Of a stretch of DNA of 64,000 bases, positions 10,240 through 18,772 are shown piece by piece (positions within the stretch are counted from its first letter, which is position 1; the number at the start of each line of letters is the position of its first letter). The notes beneath the pieces are model-generated. The model did not search any database, was not told the DNA's origin, and was given only the letters and a program-made list of their open reading frames with translations. Position numbers and translations under genes: made by a program. This DNA comes from SG8-32-3 sp964514055. Its GTDB lineage: Archaea > Thermoproteota > Bathyarchaeia > Bathyarchaeales > Bathycorpusculaceae. Location of the stretch: NCBI GenBank assembly GCA_964514055.1, contig CAZEPB010000007.1:8085-72084 (forward strand). Direction: 5' to 3'.

Positions 10240-10701
10240 ATGTCCATCAAAAAATTTCTGAACTCCAAGAAAGCCATATCGCCAATATTAGCCACGTTAC
10301 TTCTAATAGTCATAGCCGTCGCAGCCATAGTTGTAACCTACGCGTGGATAACCACCTACATGAGCAGCGCAACTCAGCAAGCAGGAGCTTTACTCTACAA
10401 GGAAAACGTACGCTTCGATACCGGCATAACAGAAATCACCGTAGGCAACTCGGGAACAGAAGACACACGAGTCGTAAGAGTCTGGCTAGGTAACTCCTCA
10501 TCAAACATGATAGACGTAACCGAAGACGTCACTGAAATAACGGGTGCAGGCGCAGCTCTCAACGCAGGCGACAAAGCCACGTTAACCATTGCTTGGCCAA
10601 ACGACAATGCCGACGACTGGGAAGCAGGAGAAACGTACTACTTCAGGGTAGTGCCGAATCCAGGTCAATTCTTGGAACTTCAAGAGCAAGCCCCACAATA
10701 A
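10240..10701 (+). CDS. Archaeal type IV pilin (probable major pilin)
   Basis: The 153-residue protein has a short basic leader ending NSKKA, then ISPILATLL and a hydrophobic helix of about 20 residues ending TYAW. This is the classical archaeal pilin N-terminal domain (DUF1628/Pilin_N type), with cleavage expected between A12 and I13. The mature part is small, acidic and beta-rich. Separate promoter, small size and position just before the prepilin peptidase point to the main structural subunit of the fibre. Which of the pilin-like proteins is most abundant cannot be seen from sequence. Confidence 0.9.
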   Translation: MSIKKFLNSKKAISPILATLLLIVIAVAAIVVTYAWITTYMSSATQQAGALLYKENVRFDTGITEITVGNSGTEDTRVVRVWLGNSSSNMIDVTEDVTEITGAGAALNAGDKATLTIAWPNDNADDWEAGETYYFRVVPNPGQFLELQEQAPQ

Positions 10702-10812
10702 CTCCCCTTTCATCTTTCCACACCAGACTACGGAAGTCAAGCCCCCAAATTTTATTAGCATAAATTATGCATCACTAAAGCTACGCCTGAAAACTCTGAG
10801 GATGCCCGCAAC

Positions 10813-11625
10813 TTGCAAACAATCTTCATAGCAGCTAAAGTCACGCTTTCCTTAGCTTTTCTTCTCTACGCTTCTTGGAGCGACTACAAAACCAGAGAAG
10901 TAAGCAACCGAGTTTGGGCGTTCTACGCGCCCATAGCACTTTTTTTGTCTCTCGCTGAACTGCTCCTTTACGAGCCTTCCAAACTGCCTCTATTTGGACT
11001 GAGCTTCGGCTTAACCGTCGTCATTGCTTTCGTACTGTTTTATTCTGGCGGATTCGGAGGAGCCGACTCCAAAGCTCTGATGTGCATTGGTCTCGCTTTG
11101 CCCTTCTCCACAGAAGCGCTATTCCATCCTATCTTAGCCTCAGAGGTCTCACCTCTTGCACAGAACATCTTTCCATTAACGATTTTCAGCAACTCCGTTT
11201 TGTTCGCGGCAGCCAGTGGCGTCTATATGCTTCTGCGAAACCTCATCCAGCGTGCAACAACGGGGAAGAAATTGTTTGAAGGAAGTCTCTCAACCGAGTC
11301 CATCGGAAAAAAAATGCTTGTCCTGATAACGGGGTACAAAGTTTCTGTTGCTAAGCTAAAGGAGAAATGGCACGTTTATCCCATGGAAGACTTGGACGAC
11401 GATGGTGAAGACCCGCCTAGAAGAAGGCTTGTTGTGGTGCCGAGAGACGAGGGAAGAAGCGAAATAGTTGAACGCCTCTCTAATGCTGTTGACGCTGGAA
11501 AAATCAGCGACTACGTGTGGGCGACACCAGGCTTACCCATGCTGATATTCGTGACGATAGGTTTGATTGTTGCCTTGTTTTTTGGAGATCTCGTCTGGCT
11601 ATTTGTCAGCTTTATCCTAGGCTAA
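10813..11625 (+). CDS. Prepilin peptidase (A24 family, archaeal PibD/EppA type)
   Basis: Membrane aspartyl protease that removes the basic leaders from the pilins encoded upstream. The first catalytic Asp is in SWSDYKTREVSN (about residue 24), the second in GGFGGADSKAL (about residue 80), the GxGD-type signature of the family. Hydrophobic helices surround both. A longer cytoplasmic insert rich in Asp and Arg (about residues 190-225) precedes a final helix pair. The start is TTG at 10813; an out-of-frame ATG at 10802 is not usable. An AT-rich TATA-like stretch lies at about 10748-10770. The 3' end overlaps a convergent gene by 4 bases. Confidence 0.9.
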   Translation: MQTIFIAAKVTLSLAFLLYASWSDYKTREVSNRVWAFYAPIALFLSLAELLLYEPSKLPLFGLSFGLTVVIAFVLFYSGGFGGADSKALMCIGLALPFSTEALFHPILASEVSPLAQNIFPLTIFSNSVLFAAASGVYMLLRNLIQRATTGKKLFEGSLSTESIGKKMLVLITGYKVSVAKLKEKWHVYPMEDLDDDGEDPPRRRLVVVPRDEGRSEIVERLSNAVDAGKISDYVWATPGLPMLIFVTIGLIVALFFGDLVWLFVSFILG

Positions 11626-11894
11626 ACTCGATGATGAGTGTGTCCTAAATTTTTGCTGCGTTTCGAATAAGAGATTGACGCAGCTAACGTTAAAACTGAG
11701 CCAAAACCAACAAACGTGATGGCGTATCCTCTGTAGGGATAGCTACCTAAACTTGCACTGAAAGAAACCCCCTCGCCTACCACGTGGTAGGTATAGAAGA
11801 AAACGCTTACTACGAACAGTGCCATCGCCATCAGCAATAGCACAATCTCAGCTTTGAACTTCATTTCGCTCTCCCCCGACTCTAATTTTCCCAT
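11622..11894 (-). CDS. Small two-helix membrane protein, unknown function
   Basis: The 90-residue product has two hydrophobic helices (about residues 14-34 and 57-75) joined by an extracytoplasmic loop, and a basic C-terminus. I do not recognise a family. It is convergent with the prepilin peptidase, overlapping it by 4 bases, and divergent from the sugar kinase. A TATA-like CATTATAAG lies about 35 bases upstream of the ATG. Confidence 0.6.
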   Translation of the reverse strand: MGKLESGESEMKFKAEIVLLLMAMALFVVSVFFYTYHVVGEGVSFSASLGSYPYRGYAITFVGFGSVLTLAASISYSKRSKNLGHTHHRV

Positions 11895-11976
11895 GATTTC
11901 TGTTTAACTTCCAGCTTATAATGAAAAAGGTTATTTTAGCTTTTTGGAAAATAAATATTAAGAGGTGTTCTTCAAG

Positions 11977-13059
11977 ATGCGAGCAGATTGCAAGGATGAA
12001 CTGCTGTTTTTTTTGAAAGAAAAACAGGAAAAACGCGACGTGATAGTCATGCCAGATTTTTTCTATGACCGCCTAATAAGCCTAGACTGCGACGCGGATG
12101 GTTTTTCCTCGGCAATCGCAGATATAGCTGAGCGAAAAGGCGGCAGCATAGACGGCATCGAGCAAACAGACATCAGAGGTGGAAACGCGATTAACACGGC
12201 GTCCGCCCTAGCCGCGTTAGGCGCGCATGTCACTCCAATCGTATGTACGAACAAGCTGGGGCTTCAACAGATAAAATTCTATCTTGAAAAATACCGCGTT
12301 GATCTGTCACAAATTAAAATCGCTGAGAAAGCCTCGGTGACAACGGCGCTGGAACTCAAGACGGAAAACGGAAAAGCCAACGTTATGCTCAGAGATTTAG
12401 GTGCACTGGCGGATTTCGGTCCTTCCGACCTGACTGACCGCGATTACGAGTTGATTGAAAACGCGGATTACGTTTGCCTGTTCAACTGGGCTGGAACAAA
12501 AAAATATGGAACCATGTTAGCTGAAACCGTTTTTGGCAGAGTTAAAACAAAAGGAAAGGGCAAAACTTACTATGACACGGCAGACCCGACGCCGAAAAGA
12601 GACAAAATCCCCGAACTGCTGAAAAACGTTCTGAAAACCAGTTTAGTGGATGTTTTGAGCTTGAACGAGAACGAGGCAATCTGCTACGCTTCGCTGCTTA
12701 ATGACGAGATAAACGAGCAACGCGGGAAACGTCGTTTTGACGAATTAGCGTTGGACGCCGCCCGAGTCTTGGCTAAGCATTTACCCGCGAGAATTGACTT
12801 GCACACCACCGCTTTCTCAGCCACGGTCACTAACAAAAGCGAGGTTGTTGTTCCCTCCTTCAAGGTAAAAGCGTTGAGAGCAACGGGCGCTGGCGACTCT
12901 TGGAACGCAGGAAACACTCTTGCTGATGCGAATGGTCTTTCAGACGAGTGCAGGTTAGCCTTAGCGAACGCGGTTGCTGCTTGCTATCTCTCTGACGCCG
13001 AGGGTTCGCATCCGACACGGCAAAAGCTGGCGAGGTTCGTTGAGGAAGCAGACAAATAA
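11977..13059 (+). CDS. PfkB-family carbohydrate/nucleoside kinase
   Basis: ATP-dependent ribokinase-superfamily kinase. The glycine-rich substrate motif GGNAINTASALAALG lies near residue 75 and the ATP/catalytic signature ATGAGDSWNAG, with the catalytic Asp, near residue 310. The substrate is not predictable from sequence; ribokinase, nucleoside kinase or ADP-heptose-type partners are all possible. I choose ATG 11977 over the upstream GTG 11965 because AGAGGTG (11961-11967) is a ribosome site placed 9 bases before this ATG. It is followed after 48 bases by the glmM remnant and glmU, which may hint at sugar metabolism. Confidence 0.85.
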   Translation: MRADCKDELLFFLKEKQEKRDVIVMPDFFYDRLISLDCDADGFSSAIADIAERKGGSIDGIEQTDIRGGNAINTASALAALGAHVTPIVCTNKLGLQQIKFYLEKYRVDLSQIKIAEKASVTTALELKTENGKANVMLRDLGALADFGPSDLTDRDYELIENADYVCLFNWAGTKKYGTMLAETVFGRVKTKGKGKTYYDTADPTPKRDKIPELLKNVLKTSLVDVLSLNENEAICYASLLNDEINEQRGKRRFDELALDAARVLAKHLPARIDLHTTAFSATVTNKSEVVVPSFKVKALRATGAGDSWNAGNTLADANGLSDECRLALANAVAACYLSDAEGSHPTRQKLARFVEEADK

Positions 13060-13107
13060 TTTTAAGCGAATTAACCGTTAACCCATGGAAGTGAGGCTGC
13101 ACGAAAC

Positions 13108-13278
13108 TTGGGTAGACTGTTCGGAAGTTCTGGATTAAGAGGCTTAGTAATAAGGGCATCTGCAACCGAGCCGCTCATTCGGTTGACGGTTGAAGGTGAA
13201 TCATTAAAAGCGGCAACAAACATAATGGAGAAAGAAACAGCTCTAGTCAAAAAGCATGTTGAGGATTTGCAACAATGA
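13108..13278 (+). pseudogene. glmM: glmM remnant with in-frame internal deletion (56 codons)
   Basis: A TTG-initiated frame reads LGRLFGSSGLRG, the N-terminus of phosphoglucosamine/phosphomannomutases, and passes directly into LVIRASATEPLIRL, the phosphate-binding C-terminal motif (RxSGTEP type) of the same family, then about 30 more residues of the usual C-terminal helix. A full enzyme is about 450 residues, so roughly 390-400 codons including the active-site serine and metal loop are missing while the frame is kept. GTGAGG (13091-13096) is a plausible ribosome site. The stop TGA overlaps the ATG of glmU (ATGA), so translational coupling to glmU is retained. Either a genuine deletion allele or an assembly collapse. 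Confidence 0.8.
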
Positions 13279-14555
13279 AAGCTGTACTGTTAGCTGCGGG
13301 AGAAGGTGTTAGGCTTAAACCCATCACGGCTACTCGGCCAAAGCACCTGATAAAAGTGGGCGGGAAACCAATTCTTGAGCATGGCTTGGATGCGCTGAAA
13401 GTGTGCGGGGTGACCGAAACCGTTATTGTCACGCATTACATGGGCGATGCCATTCGCCAGTACTTCGGCGACGGCGAAAAACTGGGCTTGAAAATCGAGT
13501 ACGTGGAGCAAGCCGAGATGCTTGGAACTGGCAACGCTGTAAGCGCGGTTGAGTCGTACGTGGACGGTGACTTCGTTCTTGTCTACGGCGATTTGTTGTT
13601 TGCTCCAGAAGCTATGGAGACCGTGCTTAACTCGTTTGAGGCGGAAAAACCTGCGGCTGTGATGGCTGTGGTTCCCGTGGAAAAGCCTGAAAGCTACGGC
13701 ATAGTGGAACTCGAAGACGGGAAAGCCGTCAAACGCATAATTGAAAAGCCAGCTTCAGGCGAGGCGCCATCTAACTTGGCTAACGCTGGGCTATACGCTT
13801 TTTCCAAAGAGATTTTTGATAAGATAAAGCAGACGAAGGCTTCTGTTCGCGGCGAATGGGAACTCACAGACGCCCTCTCGCTGCTTATAGAAGACAAAAA
13901 GACGGTTTTAGCCGCTGAAATTTCAAAGACTGATTGGATTGACATCGGCAGACCTTGGGACTTGCTTGAAGCGAACAGTTGGGCGCTGAAGCGGATGGAG
14001 CACAAGGTTTACGGAAACGTGGAAAACGGCGCACACCTGATAGGTCCCGTAACGGTGGCGGAAACCGCTAGAATCCGCTCTGGCGCGTACGTTGAAGGCC
14101 CAACCTTTATCGACGAAGGCAGCGACGTAGGACCGAACTGTTACATCCGCCCGTGCACGAACATAGGCAAGAACACGCGGGTGGGCAACGCCTGCGAAAT
14201 CAAAAACAGCATAATCATGGACGGAACGCATGTCGGTCACTTGTCGTACGTGGGCGACAGCATACTATGCGAACGCTGCAACTTGGCGGCAGGCACCATT
14301 ACGGCTAATCTTCGGCTAGACGATGGACCTGTGAAGATGCTTGTGAAAGGCAAAGTTGTTGACACTGGAAGAAGGAAGTTTGGGGCGATTCTTGGCGACA
14401 ACGTGAAGACTGGGATAAACGCGCTTCTGATGCCTGGCGTGAAAGTGGGTGCCAACAGTTGGGTAGGAGCGAACTTTACGGTTCACAAGGACGTGCCAGC
14501 GAACACCATCGTGTTGCTTAAACAAGATGGAGAGAAACGGGAAAGAAGCAGATAA
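13275..14555 (+). CDS. glmU: Bifunctional sugar-1-phosphate nucleotidylyltransferase / acetyltransferase (GlmU-like)
   Basis: Makes UDP-N-acetylglucosamine from glucosamine-1-phosphate in two steps in the cytoplasm. Residues 1-235 are a nucleotidyltransferase domain opening MKAVLLAAGEGVRLKP, with TRPKHLIKVGGKP following. From about residue 245 to 410 come left-handed beta-helix hexapeptide repeats (for example GAYVEG, GSDVGPN, GVKVGANSWVGAN) forming the acetyltransferase domain. Length (426) fits archaeal GlmU. It starts on the stop codon of the glmM remnant. Archaeal genomes often pair glmM with glmU, so the context supports the name; an equivalent role with glucose-1-phosphate cannot be excluded. 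Confidence 0.88.
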   Translation: MKAVLLAAGEGVRLKPITATRPKHLIKVGGKPILEHGLDALKVCGVTETVIVTHYMGDAIRQYFGDGEKLGLKIEYVEQAEMLGTGNAVSAVESYVDGDFVLVYGDLLFAPEAMETVLNSFEAEKPAAVMAVVPVEKPESYGIVELEDGKAVKRIIEKPASGEAPSNLANAGLYAFSKEIFDKIKQTKASVRGEWELTDALSLLIEDKKTVLAAEISKTDWIDIGRPWDLLEANSWALKRMEHKVYGNVENGAHLIGPVTVAETARIRSGAYVEGPTFIDEGSDVGPNCYIRPCTNIGKNTRVGNACEIKNSIIMDGTHVGHLSYVGDSILCERCNLAAGTITANLRLDDGPVKMLVKGKVVDTGRRKFGAILGDNVKTGINALLMPGVKVGANSWVGANFTVHKDVPANTIVLLKQDGEKRERSR

Positions 14556-14622
14556 AGACTTTTGTGTACAATCGATTTTTGCGTGTGGGCTCAACACGCC
14601 AATTGACCTTTATGAGAGTTTG

Positions 14623-15648
14623 TTAGAGTAGTGAGGCGAAGACGTTTAGTGGCCATGCGTCGTAAGGTTTTTGCAAAATTGTGTCTATTTGTTCGATATC
14701 AGGTATTTTGATAACTTGTTCTTTTAATTTGAATAAATCTTGGTAGTCTCTCAGAACTACTATTGACAACAAATCACATTCTCCGTCTAAAAACTCTATA
14801 ACGGTTATCAGGTTTGGTATTTGAAGTAACCTGTTCAAGATTTTGGGGATCTTGCTTTTGTTTTTGACTTTTATGAATAGATGAGCCGCCGCGTCGTATC
14901 CGAGTTTTTCTAGGCTAACCGTTATTGTAGAGCGGGTCAGTACGGCTCCTCTGAGCTTGTTGTATCTTTGTATAACTGTTTTGGTTGAAATGCCAAGTTT
15001 TTCTGCGATTTTTGTGAATGGGATGCGAGAGTTGTGTGAGAGTATTTTAGCAATTTGTCTGTCTGTTTCGTCGATTTTTGCTTTTCCAAGGTTAATTGTA
15101 TTGGATTTTGGATGCAGCTCCTCGTCGTTTTTGTTTATTGAGGGTGTCAACACCAAGTTTTCTGAGTAGTCTACGCCAGCTGTTTTGCTCCAAATAGAGG
15201 CATCCGCGTGTTTGATTAATGGATTAGCTTCTATCTCTTGCGTTGTTCCTGATAGTTCATCGAATTCATGTAAGCTAATTACGGCGGCCATGTTGGCTCT
15301 TTCGAAATAGTTTACGAATGTCACACGGGTGTAAGGTTTGCTTCTCAAGAATTCTATAACTTCACTCTCGTCTTCTCTAGCTGTTATGAATACTATTGTG
15401 GCGATGCATTTGTATCCTAAGCTTCGCGGGTTTACCTGCATTATCGCTCCGTTGATTATGCCTGTTTTCCACAAGCGCTTGTACCGTTTTCTCACGGCAC
15501 CGACCGAGATTCCGCAGTCTTTGGCAATTTCGGTAAAACTTGTGCGAGACTCCTTAAAAAGTGTCTTCAAGATCTTCGCATCGGTTTCATCGATCTTTGT
15601 TCTATTTGGCAATTTGCTACCCTTATTGGAAACCTTACTTTCAATCAT
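14623..15648 (-). CDS. Tandem Lrp/AsnC-type transcription regulator
   Basis: Two complete Lrp-like modules in one 341-residue chain. The first helix-turn-helix begins KIDETDAKILKTLFKES (about residues 18-70) and the second KIDETDRQIAKILSHNS (about 192-240); each is followed by an alpha-beta RAM-like sensor domain. The product would bind DNA as a pseudo-dimer or as a larger assembly; the ligand is unknown. It is divergent from the first surface beta-propeller gene across a 145-base gap, so local control of that gene is possible. On its own side a TATA-like CTTTATAG lies about 50 bases before the start. Confidence 0.88.
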   Translation of the reverse strand: MIESKVSNKGSKLPNRTKIDETDAKILKTLFKESRTSFTEIAKDCGISVGAVRKRYKRLWKTGIINGAIMQVNPRSLGYKCIATIVFITAREDESEVIEFLRSKPYTRVTFVNYFERANMAAVISLHEFDELSGTTQEIEANPLIKHADASIWSKTAGVDYSENLVLTPSINKNDEELHPKSNTINLGKAKIDETDRQIAKILSHNSRIPFTKIAEKLGISTKTVIQRYNKLRGAVLTRSTITVSLEKLGYDAAAHLFIKVKNKSKIPKILNRLLQIPNLITVIEFLDGECDLLSIVVLRDYQDLFKLKEQVIKIPDIEQIDTILQKPYDAWPLNVFASLL

Positions 15649-15736
15649 GATGTTAAGTCTTTCCTATGCAGATTTTGTACTATTTATTTCTATAAAGTTA
15701 TCGTTTATTTCCTTTTTACTCGTATAAATGAAAAAC

Positions 15737-15746
15737 TGTTATATAC
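15737..15746 (+). promoter_or_regulatory. TATA box TGTTATATAC of surface protein gene
   Basis: Ten bases identical to those ahead of the pilin (10187) and of the paralogous surface gene (20203). It lies 57 bases before the ATG; AAGGAGAAG is the ribosome site. The three genes share it although they are not adjacent. Confidence 0.6.
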
Positions 15747-15793
15747 TAGTGGCTTGAGATTGTGATTTTACAGATTAAGGAGAAGAAAAATAC

Positions 15794-18403
15794 ATGAAAT
15801 TTTCAACAAACAAGACTAGGGCTACTTTAATTGCTTTGTTTCTAACGTTAACTATCGCTGTTCCGCTTGCTGCTTTGCCAGCCACTAATGCTCAAGGTCA
15901 AGGTGAACTGACATCCTACGCGTACATGGATGCTGCACCCAACCCTGTTGGTGTCGGTCAAAGGACATACATTTCAATGTGGGTTGACGCATCCTTACCT
16001 GAATCTTTGTACACAAATGACATTAGGCGCCATGGTTACACGCTTACTATCAAAGATTCTGACGGCAACGTAGTTGACACGGAAGAGTGGGCAGTTGTTG
16101 AGGATACAACAGGGGTAGCGTTCACTAGTTTCACTCCTGATGAAGCCGGAACATACACTCTGTTGTTCGAGTATGATGGACAAGAATACACTTGGAATTC
16201 AACATCCAGAGAGAGGCAATGGACAGGAACTGTTTTTCTGCCCGCTAGCAAAACAGTGTCGTTGGTTGTACAGGAGGAGCCAATACCTGACCCTATATAC
16301 AGTTATCCGCTTCCTACGGAGTATTGGACGCGTCCTATAGACGGACAGAATCTCGACTGGTATACGATCTCATCACACTGGCTGCGCGGCGAATATTTCG
16401 GGTCCTTCGCATTACCTGGTGGTCGCCTTAACCTTTGGCAAAGAGACGGAACAGGCCCCAACACAGGGCACATCATGTGGACAATGCCGGTCGAGTTTGG
16501 CGGTGTCGTCGGAGGAACCAACGTTCGAGTCAATGGCAGCACGTACTATTCAGGCGGTTCATACGAAGGCAGATTCGGTGACGCAATAATCATGCAAGGA
16601 AGACTCTATTTCACCATGCCACTAGGACATTCTGGAGGCGGAGGAGACTACGTCTGCGTTGACCTGCGCACTGGAGAAGTGATATGGTCTCGGGACGACT
16701 TGGGATCAGCTGGTGGATATAGTGACAGCAAGGGAGAACTATATGACTTTGACTCACAGAATCAACACGGAGTCGGAGGCGGCATTTTATGGCAAGTAGA
16801 AAGTAGAGGCGGTGCCGGTAATTGGTTTGCTTATGATGGATTCACAGGAAAATGGATGTACAACATAACTGATGTTCCCAGGGGCTCTGAGGTATACACT
16901 AACAGAGGCGAGATAGTGCGTTACGTGCTTAATTATAATGACGGCTGGATGGCTTTATGGAACTGGACTGAAGCACTTGATACGCGGCAAGGAGGAGCTG
17001 GCTATGCAACTGGTTCATGGAGGCCAAACGGAAAGTCAATTAACACGAGCGATGCTTATTCGTGGAACGTGACCAACCTACCAGACCTGTCTGGAGCTTC
17101 CAGCCCATCAATCGTTTACATATTGCCAGGCGACTTAATAATCGGCAGAAGTTCTTCAATAACAACCGGAACTTACCAGATGTCTAGCCGAGTCATGGAC
17201 GATCCTTGGACGGTGTGGGCGATAAGTGACAGAGATGATGGAACGAGAGGTAACCTGTTGTGGAAGAAGGATTACCCAGCACCAGATAACACCATAGGCT
17301 TAACCTTTGGACCTTTGGACCCAGTGAATCGTGTTTGGACTATGGCGGAAGCTGAGACTATGCAATGGTTGGGCTTCAGTGTTGACACGGGAAATGAGCT
17401 GTGGGGTCCGACAGATACTGAGATTCGTGACATGCAGTACTTTAGCAGTGGTTCTGGCGCCGGTCAGAGAGCTGTAACGGCTTATGGCAACATTTACGTG
17501 CAGGGTTATGGTGGCGAACTCTTCTGTTATGATACTGAAGACGGAACGCTGCTTTGGAAGTATAACAATACTTATAGCGGTCTTTCGTCGCCTTGGGGTT
17601 TGAATCCTATTCTCTTGGCTACTGTTGCTGACGGGAAAGTTTATGCTTTCAACAATGAACACTCTCCCAACGCGCCACTCTACAGAGGCTACAAGGTTTA
17701 CTGTGTTAACGCTACGACAGGTGAAGAAGTGTGGGCTATGGATGGTTGGGCGGGCACAATTGGAGGTCACGGTGTATCAACATGTGTTCTTGCCGACGGA
17801 TTCTTTGCATACTACAACTTCTACGACAACTCGGTGTACTCTGTTGGCAAAGGTCCAAGCGCCACCACGGTTACGGCGGCGCCGAAAGTTTCAGTGCACG
17901 GCGACAACGTACTAGTAGAAGGCACAGTGATGGACATTGCTGCTGGCACACAGCAAGATGAGCAAGCGGCTCGCTTTCCATACGGTGTTCCCGCTGTTTC
18001 CGACGAGAGCATGAGCGCATGGATGGAGTACGTGTACATGCAGAAGCCTCGTCCGTCTAATGCTACTGGCGTCGGCGTCACTTTAAGCGTGCTTGACCCG
18101 AACAACAACTACTACGAAATAGGCACTGTCACGAGCGATTCAAACGGCATGTATAAGCTGCTGTGGGAGCCGTTGGTTCCCGGCGAGTACACCGTTATCG
18201 CCACGTTTGCTGGCTCTGAATCTTACTGGCCTTCACATGCTGAGACCGCCGTAGGCGTAACTGAAGCGCCTGAGGCTACTCCTCCGCCGACAGAACCGCC
18301 GGCACCCGCTACCGATATGTACGTGTTGGGTTCAACAGTTGGCATTATCATCGCGATAGTCGTAGTTGGCCTCGTACTTGTGTTAATGCTCAGAAAACGC
18401 TGA
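15794..18403 (+). CDS. Cell-surface beta-propeller (PQQ-like repeat) protein, C-terminally anchored
   Basis: The 869-residue protein has an N-terminal signal peptide ending near PATNAQG, an N-terminal Ig-like domain with PNPVGVGQ, a central beta-propeller of PQQ-type blades (VCVDLRTGEVIW, CYDTEDGTLLWKY, CVNATTGEEVWAM), a C-terminal Ig-like domain with GEYTVIATF, a Pro/Thr stalk (PPPTEPPAPA) and one membrane helix ending LMLRKR. It is therefore displayed outside the cell. Blades of this type are often structural or ligand-binding rather than enzymatic, and no catalytic set is seen. It is a paralogue of the 877-residue protein at 20275. Confidence 0.85.
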   Translation: MKFSTNKTRATLIALFLTLTIAVPLAALPATNAQGQGELTSYAYMDAAPNPVGVGQRTYISMWVDASLPESLYTNDIRRHGYTLTIKDSDGNVVDTEEWAVVEDTTGVAFTSFTPDEAGTYTLLFEYDGQEYTWNSTSRERQWTGTVFLPASKTVSLVVQEEPIPDPIYSYPLPTEYWTRPIDGQNLDWYTISSHWLRGEYFGSFALPGGRLNLWQRDGTGPNTGHIMWTMPVEFGGVVGGTNVRVNGSTYYSGGSYEGRFGDAIIMQGRLYFTMPLGHSGGGGDYVCVDLRTGEVIWSRDDLGSAGGYSDSKGELYDFDSQNQHGVGGGILWQVESRGGAGNWFAYDGFTGKWMYNITDVPRGSEVYTNRGEIVRYVLNYNDGWMALWNWTEALDTRQGGAGYATGSWRPNGKSINTSDAYSWNVTNLPDLSGASSPSIVYILPGDLIIGRSSSITTGTYQMSSRVMDDPWTVWAISDRDDGTRGNLLWKKDYPAPDNTIGLTFGPLDPVNRVWTMAEAETMQWLGFSVDTGNELWGPTDTEIRDMQYFSSGSGAGQRAVTAYGNIYVQGYGGELFCYDTEDGTLLWKYNNTYSGLSSPWGLNPILLATVADGKVYAFNNEHSPNAPLYRGYKVYCVNATTGEEVWAMDGWAGTIGGHGVSTCVLADGFFAYYNFYDNSVYSVGKGPSATTVTAAPKVSVHGDNVLVEGTVMDIAAGTQQDEQAARFPYGVPAVSDESMSAWMEYVYMQKPRPSNATGVGVTLSVLDPNNNYYEIGTVTSDSNGMYKLLWEPLVPGEYTVIATFAGSESYWPSHAETAVGVTEAPEATPPPTEPPAPATDMYVLGSTVGIIIAIVVVGLVLVLMLRKR

Positions 18404-18622
18404 ATATCCATGAAAACCATCCAATCTTCCCCCCTTTCTTTTTCGGGGTCACAATCTCATTGGCTTAAGGGGAAAAACGGGGCTGAATGGGCTCTGGGTT
18501 TAAAGTTCACGATGGAGTAGCTGCCGTCGGAATTGTTATCTCTTTTCTCCTTAATCGAGGTAGCCCAGAGCTCCAGCAAACCCTCTTTTTAACAGTAATT
18601 CCAGTTCTCTCTGCGTTTCCAC
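18404..18622. other. Intergenic region with C-run/G-run hairpin terminator
   Basis: Just after the surface protein stop, CCCCCC (18429-18434), a T-rich loop and GGGG (18445-18448) can pair. The same arrangement follows the paralogue at 22935-22952, so it is probably a shared transcript end. The rest of the stretch to 18622 shows no gene. Confidence 0.45.
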
Positions 18623-18705
18623 CTTTAAATAAGGGGGCTATAGTCTTTCCCGAGCACTAGAGTTTCAGAGTGAGCAAAATTCAAAGCGTAAAAAGCTAGT
18701 GTTTT
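18623..18705 (+). ncRNA. Candidate small RNA or promoter module (copy A of dispersed GGGGGCTATAG element)
   Basis: TTTAAATA (18624-18631) is followed by AAGGGGGCTATAG, then by CACTAG (18655-18660), which is complementary to CTAGTG (18696-18701); a T-run follows at once (18702-18705). TATA spacing would put the transcript start near 18653, giving a RNA of about 50 bases closed by that stem. The Sm-like gene downstream has its own TATA (about 18727-18733), so this unit is not needed for it. Four related copies are at 30877, 32203, 34734 and 39667. Status as RNA gene is inference. Confidence 0.4.
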
Positions 18706-18725
18706 GTGTTTCTGGGAAAATCAAA

Positions 18726-18765
18726 GATATATAGTTGTAGTGCAATTCCGTTAAGTAAACGGAGG
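18726..18765 (+). promoter_or_regulatory. Promoter and ribosome site of the Sm-like gene
   Basis: ATATATA at 18727-18733 fits a TATA box with transcription starting about 18757; GGAGG (18761-18765) lies 7 bases before the TTG start. Confidence 0.5.
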
Positions 18766-18772
18766 ATTAAAG

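Noticed and set aside
11630..11640. ATGATGA as a box C motif
   Set aside because: It lies at the overlapping ends of two genes and no box D follows within a usual distance.
18653..18705. Box C/D guide RNA
   Set aside because: A terminal stem is present, but no RUGAUGA box C and no CUGA box D occur in the unit.
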